Shown: in pieces, positions 58,429 through 64,000 of the stretch
Layout of the letters: every line of letters begins with the position of its first letter
Position numbering within the stretch: the stretch's first letter is position 1
Translations under genes and position numbers: made by a program
Notes under the pieces: model-generated
What the model saw: the letters and a program-made list of their open reading frames with translations, nothing else
What the model was told of the DNA's origin: nothing
The model's database searches: none
Assembly: GCF_000143085.1 (NCBI RefSeq)
Contig: NC_014315.1
Location: forward strand, 434,001 to 498,000
Origin: Nitrosococcus watsonii C-113
Lineage (GTDB): Bacteria > Pseudomonadota > Gammaproteobacteria > Nitrosococcales > Nitrosococcaceae
Length of the DNA: 64,000 nt
Direction: 5' to 3'

Positions 58429-59193
58429 TTAATGAGGTAGCCGGTCAGCATCGAGCCGGCGGATACTCAGCACTAGAAAAGTTATTATAATCAATAAGTA
58501 ATAAATAATATCACTGCTATTGAATTGACCTTCTAGTAAGGTTTGGTAGTGCCGAAACAGGGAGAGATAGCTGAATACCTCATCACCCCCTTCTTTTAAA
58601 ATACCGCTATTGCCGGCCCAATCGATAATCCAGAGTAACAGTAGTACGCCAAAGGAGCCAATAGCGGCTACCGTAGTCTGCTGGGTTAGGGAGGAAAGAA
58701 ATAACCCAATGGCGATAAAACTTGCAATCAGTAGTACTAACCCGAGCAATCCCGTTGCCAAGAGCCCAAAATCCAGGGTACCCCCTAGGAGCAGGGAAAG
58801 GGGCATCAAAGCAAGCAAGAGAGTCATAATGATAAAGAAGGCTAGCGTACCTAAGTATTTACCGAGCACAATTTCGGTCATGGAGAGAGGAGCTGAGAAT
58901 AGCAGGGCGAGAGTACGGCTGCGCCTTTCATCGGCCACCAGGCGCATGGTCATCAAAGGGACTATCAAAAGCATAATCACGGCGGCATTTTGAAATAGGG
59001 GGAGAGCTACGATTTCAGTGATCCCAGGCGCTTCGGGAAGACCCATAAGGCGGGGTTGGAATTGCAAGAAATAGGCAACTTGAGTGAAAAACATATAGCC
59101 AAAAAGAATTTGGGTGACTGCTAGAGTGGCCCAGGCTAAGGGTGAGAGGAACAAACGGCGTAGCTCGTGTAGCGCCAAGGTAAAAACCATCAT
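58429..59193 (-). CDS. ABC-2 type permease, GldF-like
   Basis: A 254-residue ABC-2 permease: about six helices, e.g. LSPLAWATLAVTQILFGYMF, NAAVIMLLIVPLMTMRLVAD and IIMTLLLALMPLSLLLGG. The conserved VADERRSRTLALLFSAPLSM and EIVLGKYLG motif marks the NosY/GldF class. I start at ATG 59193, whose ATGA overlaps the ATPase stop by 4 bases; the frame continues upstream but inside the ATPase gene. The substrate is unknown. Confidence 0.9.
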   Translation of the reverse strand: MMVFTLALHELRRLFLSPLAWATLAVTQILFGYMFFTQVAYFLQFQPRLMGLPEAPGITEIVALPLFQNAAVIMLLIVPLMTMRLVADERRSRTLALLFSAPLSMTEIVLGKYLGTLAFFIIMTLLLALMPLSLLLGGTLDFGLLATGLLGLVLLIASFIAIGLFLSSLTQQTTVAAIGSFGVLLLLWIIDWAGNSGILKEGGDEVFSYLSLFRHYQTLLEGQFNSSDIIYYLLIIITFLVLSIRRLDADRLPH

Positions 59194-60140
59194 AGCGCCG
59201 ACTCCTGCGAGGCTTCCGTCTGAGTAATAGCGACGAAAATTTCTTCTAGCGTACGCCGCTCCGGGGTGAGTTCCCGCAGATACCACCCTTCATCAACGGC
59301 GCGGCGAACCAATTCTTCCACGGGATCTTGCTTATCAGGTTGAGAATGAAGCCGGAATCGCCCGTCTTTCTCCCTTTCTACACTTGTCACGCCCTTTATG
59401 GACATTAGCGCATCGGCTGTGGGGGGGGCGCCAAACCTTACCAAGGTGCTGGTAGCCTCCATCCGCTGACTTAGCCCCGCGATAGTATCGGTAAGCACTA
59501 ATTTTCCTTGGTTAATAATCTGGACCCGATCACAGATAGCCTGGACTTCCGGCAGGATGTGGGTGGAAAGGATGACGCTATGTTCTTGGGCTAGATCACG
59601 AATAAGTTCGCGAATCTCCCGGATTTGGATGGGGTCTAAACCTACTGTCGGCTCATCCAGGATAATCACGGAGGGAGAGTGAATGATGGCTTGTGCAATT
59701 CCCACTCGCTGCTGATAGCCCTTGGAAAGATTGCCAATCAACCGTTTGCTCACTTCTTTTAAACCGCAGCGATTGATAGCCGAGGTAATGGCCCCTGCCT
59801 GTTGGTTTCTTGGTATACGGTTGAGGCGGGCGCAGAAAGCAAGATATTCGGTCACGGTAAGTTCCCGATAAAGGGGAGGGGTTTCGGGTAAGTAGCCGAG
59901 GCCTTGTTTAGCCCGCTTGGGTTTATCTAGCAAGTCGAAATCATTAATCCTCACTTGCCCGGAACTCGGCGCCAGGCTGCCTGCCAGGATTTGCATGGTA
60001 GTGGTTTTCCCGGCACCGTTAGGGCCAAGAAAACCCAATATCTCGCCCCTTCGAACATCGAAGCTAACGTTTTTAACAGCGCAGTGCCCGCTATAATATC
60101 GGTATAGTTGTTCCACGCGTATTAGAATATCTTGCGTCAT
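59190..60140 (-). CDS. ABC transporter ATPase, GldA/CcmA-like
   Basis: The 316-residue ATPase shows Walker A LGPNGAGKTTTMQILAG, signature LSKGYQQRVGIAQAI, Walker B VIILDEPTVGLDP and H-loop ILSTHILPE, followed by a C-terminal DUF4162-like extension (about 240-316) of the GldA/NatA type. First gene of the four-gene ABC cluster, all minus strand. It powers the GldF-like permease downstream, most likely exporting something to the envelope. Confidence 0.92.
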   Translation of the reverse strand: MTQDILIRVEQLYRYYSGHCAVKNVSFDVRRGEILGFLGPNGAGKTTTMQILAGSLAPSSGQVRINDFDLLDKPKRAKQGLGYLPETPPLYRELTVTEYLAFCARLNRIPRNQQAGAITSAINRCGLKEVSKRLIGNLSKGYQQRVGIAQAIIHSPSVIILDEPTVGLDPIQIREIRELIRDLAQEHSVILSTHILPEVQAICDRVQIINQGKLVLTDTIAGLSQRMEATSTLVRFGAPPTADALMSIKGVTSVEREKDGRFRLHSQPDKQDPVEELVRRAVDEGWYLRELTPERRTLEEIFVAITQTEASQESAL

Positions 60141-60386
60141 GGGTCGTTTATTAAGTTCCTCGGCAAAGAAAGCTTTGAGGTATTACTGCCCTTCGCAGCC
60201 TAACTCGTTTTTTCCCTGAAAAATTTGATGCACGCTCTTTGGGGTTATTCTTCAATATAGGGCTTTTCTTGCTCCTTGGCTCTGGCCCTACACTATCCCC
60301 TTATTTATTCATAGGTGCTTATATTTATTTGTATTGCTTGCTATTGACAGCTAACCAGATAAACGCCATTTTGGCATATTATTCCT

Positions 60387-60836
60387 TTAACTTGAACCCA
60401 CTTGGTGGATTGGCGCAAGCGTTCCAGAGGAGCGATAGCGGGCGTAATCGGTTAAGATTTGGTGGTGGTCAAAGACTAAGTTTTCAGGAAGTTTATCCAG
60501 CAAAAATAAGGCTACTTCAGCCGCATCGTCGGCGGCTTTAGGGACCCCGGAAGCGCTGGCTGCGTAGACCGCGCTGATGGTATGGCCACGAGGATCTCGT
60601 GCTGGATCAGAGTAACAACCTAACAGGGCTTCAAGACTAACCCTAAGCCCGGTTTCCTCTTGGGCTTCCCGTATTGCCGCTTGCTCCAGCATCTCGCCAA
60701 CGTCCACAAAGCCACCCGGTAGGGCCCATCCGAGGGGAGGGTTACGGCGTTTAATGAGGATAATAGGTTGATTAGAGCGATCTTTTAGAGTGATGATGAT
60801 GTCGACTGCCAGTAGAGGGGTGATAGGTTTAGGCAT
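60387..60836 (-). CDS. NUDIX hydrolase
   Basis: The 149-residue protein has a complete Nudix box: GGFVDVGEMLEQAAIREAQE followed by ETGL, fitting G-x5-E-x7-REU-x-EE-x-GU. It starts with TPLLAVDIIITLKDRS and has the ADP-ribose-pyrophosphatase-like region ALPGGF. It hydrolyses a nucleoside diphosphate linked to another group, perhaps ADP-ribose or NADH. It is monocistronic, divergent from the desaturase. Confidence 0.88.
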   Translation of the reverse strand: MPKPITPLLAVDIIITLKDRSNQPIILIKRRNPPLGWALPGGFVDVGEMLEQAAIREAQEETGLRVSLEALLGCYSDPARDPRGHTISAVYAASASGVPKAADDAAEVALFLLDKLPENLVFDHHQILTDYARYRSSGTLAPIHQVGSS

Positions 60837-61093
60837 GGTATTGTCCTGGATAAGAGACTGTCAAGCATGAGATATATGGAGGCAATGTCTCTTTTATAGA
60901 CCCTGATTACCGCATCGGCTAGTATGCGGTTTCCGCTGGGAGAATGACGTATCTATAAAAATAATCGGATATTTGTTTGAGATAATAAAAACAAAGCCGG
61001 TAAGCGGGGTTTTCCCCCGGGCAATATCCAAAAATTTATAATTTATAAAGATACTTAATTCTGGCATAACATAACATCGGAGAATTAAATTTC

Positions 61094-62263
61094 ATGTTTT
61101 CAGGAGTTTTAGAAGTGAGTTTTTGGGGCTATGTTGTAGTCACGCTGGTGCTCACCCACCTGACTATTATCAGTGTGACCGTTTATCTTCACCGCCACCA
61201 GGCCCACCGGGCGCTGGAACTGCATCCGGCAGTGAGCCACTGTTTTCGTTTCTGGCTGTGGCTGACCACGGGGATTGTGACCAAGGAATGGGCGGCGGTG
61301 CACCGGAAACACCATGCCAAATGCGAGACAGCCGAAGACCCCCACAGTCCGCGGGAGGTGGGTATCCACAAGGTATTATGGCAAGGGGCCTCGCTCTACC
61401 GGGTGGCGGCCCGAGACCCGCAGGTGACGGAGAACTATGGCCATGGTACCCCGGATGATTGGCTTGAGCGCAACCTCTACACGAAACATAGCTACGCGGG
61501 GATTGTGCTGATGCTGTTCATCAACCTGGGTTTGTGGGGTGTAGCGGGTTTGGTGATATGGGCGGTTCAGATGCTCTGGATTCCTTTCTTTGCGGCGGGG
61601 GTGATTAACGGGCTGGGTCATCACTGGGGCTATCGGAACTATGAGGTGGCCGATGCCTCCACCAATCTTCTCCCCTGGGGGATATTGATTGGGGGGGAGG
61701 AGTTGCACAATAACCACCACGCCTATGGCAGCTCCGCCAAGCTCTCTTCCAAGTGGTATGAGTTGGATATCGGCTGGCTCTACATTCAGGTGTTGGCGGC
61801 GTTGAAGCTGGCCCGGGTGAAAAAGGTGGCCCCTAAGCTGCTTATCCAGCCCGGCAAGCAGTGGGTGGATGTGGATACGCTCAGGGCCGTGGTGGCCCAT
61901 CGCTTCCACCTGCTGACCGCCTATGGGCGGGAGGTCATAGCCCCGGTGCTCAAGGAGGAGGCGGCTTATTTCTCGGGCAATGCGCTCTATCGGCGGGCTC
62001 GGCGCTGGCTGCTACGCCATGAGGCCCTGGTGGACGCCAAGGCTCGCCAAGAGCTTAGCGCTATGCTCAAGGACAATCAGCGCCTGGAGACGGTCTATCG
62101 CTTCCGCCAGCAGCTTCAGGCTCTCTGGTCCCAGGCCTGGTCTAGCCAGGAGGCACTCTTGGACGCCCTGCAGGAGTGGTGCCGTCAGGCCGAGGACTCC
62201 GGCATCAAAGCCTTGCAGGATTTCGCCCTCTCCCTGCGCGGCTATTCCCTTCAGCAGGTTTGA
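61094..62263 (+). CDS. fatty-acid/acyl-CoA desaturase (DesA/SCD-like)
   Basis: The 389-residue membrane enzyme has the three His boxes: HRHQAHR near residue 33, HRKHHAK near 73 and HNNHHAYG near 210, with several helices around them (VVVTLVLTHLTIISVTVYLH, IVLMLFINLGLWGVAGLVIW). It introduces a cis double bond into acyl chains using a di-iron centre, adjusting membrane fluidity. The long polar C-terminal extension (about 260-389) is shared by Pseudomonas-type DesA. GC looks higher than in neighbours. GGAGA lies upstream of the ATG. Confidence 0.93.
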   Translation: MFSGVLEVSFWGYVVVTLVLTHLTIISVTVYLHRHQAHRALELHPAVSHCFRFWLWLTTGIVTKEWAAVHRKHHAKCETAEDPHSPREVGIHKVLWQGASLYRVAARDPQVTENYGHGTPDDWLERNLYTKHSYAGIVLMLFINLGLWGVAGLVIWAVQMLWIPFFAAGVINGLGHHWGYRNYEVADASTNLLPWGILIGGEELHNNHHAYGSSAKLSSKWYELDIGWLYIQVLAALKLARVKKVAPKLLIQPGKQWVDVDTLRAVVAHRFHLLTAYGREVIAPVLKEEAAYFSGNALYRRARRWLLRHEALVDAKARQELSAMLKDNQRLETVYRFRQQLQALWSQAWSSQEALLDALQEWCRQAEDSGIKALQDFALSLRGYSLQQV

Positions 62264-62286
62264 ATGGATAAATAATTTTATGATGC

Positions 62287-62324
62287 CCTCTAAAAACCCG
62301 CCAGGAAAGACGGGTTTTTAGAGG
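62287..62324. terminator. bidirectional terminator desaturase / rpmG
   Basis: CCTCTAAAAACCCG (62287-62300) pairs perfectly with CGGGTTTTTAGAGG (62311-62324) around a 10-base loop. The 14-base stem contains A and T runs that serve as T-tracts in either direction (TTTTT on each strand), so it can end both the desaturase and the leftward rpmB-rpmG transcript. Confidence 0.85.
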
Positions 62325-62345
62325 AAATTCAAGCAGAATTAATAG

Positions 62346-62501
62346 TTACTTAATTTTAGCTTCTTTATAAAGAACATGCTTGCGTACTACTGGATCGTAT
62401 TTTTTCTTTTCTAGCTTTTCCGGTGTGGTACGTTTGTTCTTTGTCGTCGTGTAATAATGGCCGGTACCTGCACTGGATACCAACTTGATTTTATCGCGCA
62501 T
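62346..62501 (-). CDS. rpmG: 50S ribosomal protein L33
   Basis: The 51-residue L33: [37 protein letters not shown] and [20 protein letters not shown] lies upstream of ATG 62501. It belongs to the cysteine-free (zinc-independent) L33 type. It follows rpmB by 13 bases, the standard rpmB-rpmG pair. Confidence 0.97.
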   Translation of the reverse strand: MRDKIKLVSSAGTGHYYTTTKNKRTTPEKLEKKKYDPVVRKHVLYKEAKIK

Positions 62502-62514
62502 ACTTTCTCTCTCC

Positions 62515-62751
62515 TTATATTTTTTCGCCTCGGGCTCGCATATCCGCCAAGACTCGATCAATACCTAGTTTATCGATCATTCGGAGTCCTTTGCCACTTA
62601 CTTTAAGTTTTACCCAACGATTTTCACCTTCAACCCAGAACCGATGGGTATGGAGGTTAGGCAGAAACCGGCGCCTAGTTTTGTTATGGGCGTGGGAAAC
62701 ATTATTACCGCTCGCGGGGCGTTTGCCCGTTACCTGACATACTTTGGACAT
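62515..62751 (-). CDS. rpmB: 50S ribosomal protein L28
   Basis: The 78-residue L28: [39 protein letters not shown] and [15 protein letters not shown]. It has the KVCQVTGK start and the NKTRRRF motif. Only one N-terminal Cys is present, so it is the Zn-independent type. First of the rpmB-rpmG pair. The endonuclease-family gene upstream is on the same strand, about 100 bases away. Confidence 0.98.
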   Translation of the reverse strand: MSKVCQVTGKRPASGNNVSHAHNKTRRRFLPNLHTHRFWVEGENRWVKLKVSGKGLRMIDKLGIDRVLADMRARGEKI

Positions 62752-62850
62752 TATTGATTACTCCTAGATAAGCGCCTGGAGAACCCAGGGGACGTTATGA
62801 ATGTAAAAAAGCGGGTTATACCAAATCTTGGGTAAATTTTATAGAAGCCT

Positions 62851-63720
62851 TTATATCCAGGCAACTTTTTGTCCAGGTTTTGGGGTGTTTTCGGCAGGTA
62901 GCGCGGGATTTTTATCATCCCATAACCCTATTTCCACCGGAACCAAAATTTCCGTAGCTAATGGAAGATGATCAGAGACGGCATGGGCTAATGCGCAAAC
63001 TTGAATGACCTCTAACGAGGGGCTTACTAGGATATGATCAATATGCCGTTTTGGGCGCCAGCTAGGATAGGTTGGGATTTTAGTGACTGGTGCCTTCAGT
63101 CCAGTTTTTCGCAATAAGGCACGCAATTCAGGGCTGTGAATCTGGCAATTTAAATCCCCCATGACCACGACGTACGGATGATTGTGGACTAAGTTACTGA
63201 TGAAATCTAATTGCTGGGTTCGCGAGCGGCGGCCTAGAGCAAGGTGAATCATAAGGACGATTAGGGGATTTTTGGGATTACCAAAGTGGGCCAAGATAGC
63301 CCCTCGGCCGGGTACTAGACCTGGCAGCCGATAGGTACGAAGATAGCTTGGCTGTATTCGGCTAAGGAGGGCATTGCTTTGCTGAGCGATATTAGCAAAG
63401 CGGCGCGTGGCTTGCTGGTGCAAATAGGTAAAATCGCAAAGTTCCGCAAGTAGTTTTGCTTGGTTCACAAAGCCGGTGCGCAGGCTACCACTATCTGCTT
63501 CTTGCAACCCCACAATATCGAAATCCGATATTACTTGGGCAATGCTGGCTAGGGTTTGATGGCGGCGCCCATCGGGCAGAATATGCTTCCAGCTCCGGGT
63601 AAGGTAATGATGATAACGGGTAGTGGTAACGCCTGCTTGAATATTATAGCTTAACAGGCGCAGGCTGTGTTGTTCCTGAGCAGAAGAAGTTGACGGTGAA
63701 CAAAGGGCTAAGTCAGGCAT
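62851..63720 (-). CDS. endonuclease/exonuclease/phosphatase family protein
   Basis: The 289-residue protein has the EEP fold pattern: LRLLSYNIQAGVTTTRYHHY, FDIVGLQEADSGSLRTGF (metal-binding Glu), VVMGDLNCQIHSPELRALLR (Asp/Asn) and IDHILVS with ALAHAVSDHLPLATEI (SDHLP end with catalytic His). It is a metal-dependent phosphodiesterase or phosphatase of unclear substrate; YafD-like proteins are close. No signal or membrane segment is evident. Confidence 0.88.
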   Translation of the reverse strand: MPDLALCSPSTSSAQEQHSLRLLSYNIQAGVTTTRYHHYLTRSWKHILPDGRRHQTLASIAQVISDFDIVGLQEADSGSLRTGFVNQAKLLAELCDFTYLHQQATRRFANIAQQSNALLSRIQPSYLRTYRLPGLVPGRGAILAHFGNPKNPLIVLMIHLALGRRSRTQQLDFISNLVHNHPYVVVMGDLNCQIHSPELRALLRKTGLKAPVTKIPTYPSWRPKRHIDHILVSPSLEVIQVCALAHAVSDHLPLATEILVPVEIGLWDDKNPALPAENTPKPGQKVAWI

Positions 63721-63751
63721 TCTAACCTTTCCTTAAAGTTAATCTTCTTGC

Positions 63752-64000
63752 TTATCTTACCTTATGGTAATTTTTATACCAGGCTACGAAGCGGGCGATC
63801 CCTTCTTCGATAGGTGTAGCGGGGTGGAACTCCATGTCCTGGATTAAATCATCCACATCCGCATAGGTGGCAGGGACATCTCCAGGTTGTAGAGGGAGTA
63901 AATTCTTTTTTGCTTCGCGGCCCAGACATTCTTCTAGTATTTTAATAAATTTACCGAGTTCTACCGGTTGGTGATTACCTATGTTGTAAATTCGGTAGGG
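63752..64000 (-). CDS. nucleotide-sugar epimerase, C-terminal end only
   Basis: Reading leftward from the right edge the frame gives 82 residues and a stop at 63752-63754. PYRIYNIGNHQPVELGKFI, LQPGDVPATYADVDDLIQDM and GIARFVAWYKNYH match the C-terminus of UDP-glucuronate 4-epimerase type extended SDRs, which supply galacturonate for surface polysaccharides. The catalytic domain is outside the window, so substrate naming is tentative. Confidence 0.85.
   Translation of the reverse strand, partial: PYRIYNIGNHQPVELGKFIKILEECLGREAKKNLLPLQPGDVPATYADVDDLIQDMEFHPATPIEEGIARFVAWYKNYHKVR

Noticed and set aside
60239-60541. 100-codon plus-strand frame opposite the NUDIX gene
   Set aside because: Overlaps the 3-prime end of a well-supported NUDIX gene on the other strand; its first half is a low-complexity hydrophobic translation of AT-rich DNA.

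Overview
The window looks like a stretch of a gammaproteobacterial chromosome of roughly average GC. The order Chromatiales, and a Nitrosococcus-like ammonia oxidiser in particular, fits best. This is inferred from classic gammaproteobacterial gene orders (msbA-lpxK-ycaR, leuS-lptE-holA-proA-nadD-rsfS-rlmH-maf-rng-yhdP, glnA followed by a DUF4124 gene), from a quinol-type nitric oxide reductase and from a PP-loop/TusA pair. No rRNA or other decisive taxonomic marker is present.

Layout. 1-3277 (minus strand): class I fructose-bisphosphate aldolase (running off the left edge), preceded by a decayed C-terminal scrap of phosphoketolase, then a GC-rich single-subunit nitric oxide reductase. 3332-8830: a loose accessory group, mostly minus strand: a HAD hydrolase, a SpoIIAA-like protein, two short-chain dehydrogenases, a putative ATP-grasp protein convergent with a nucleotidyltransferase, and a tiny exported protein with a strict 23-residue cysteine repeat. 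9004-15628: a GC-rich type I restriction-modification operon (hsdM-hsdS-hsdR, reading leftward), bounded by two IS200/IS605-type hairpins and tRNA-Ala(CGC). 16082-19889: flagellar flgA-flgM-flgN behind a sigma-28-like promoter, with a divergent PAS-GGDEF-EAL protein. 19873-23901: metK-ahcY-metF-gloA, the S-adenosylmethionine cycle with glyoxalase I.

24231-30779: an envelope operon reading leftward (comEC, exbB, exbD, msbA, lpxK, ycaR). 30867-34470: DUF2062 membrane protein, lolC-lolD lipoprotein export, a single-domain PilZ protein and rpiA. 34577-49147: a long plus-strand run of housekeeping genes (ilvA, leuS, lptE, holA, proA, nadD, rsfS, rlmH, maf, rng, yhdP). 49277-53096: a nitrilase-family amidohydrolase with a coupled 43-codon frame, a PP-loop sulfur-transfer ATPase with TusA, and glutamine synthetase. 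53216-60836: small exported and membrane proteins, mutM, a GldA/GldF/GldG-like ABC system with a DUF4340 protein, and a NUDIX hydrolase. 61094-64000: a fatty-acid desaturase, a strong bidirectional terminator, rpmB-rpmG, an endonuclease/exonuclease/phosphatase-family protein, and the C-terminal end of a nucleotide-sugar epimerase running off the right edge.

Most of the window is ordinary core genome. The accessory signals are concentrated in 1-16000: the phosphoketolase ruin beside the nitric oxide reductase, the cysteine-repeat peptide, the permuted-looking ATP-grasp protein, and the restriction operon with transposon-type hairpins next to a tRNA. I saw no CRISPR array, prophage, integrase or complete insertion sequence.
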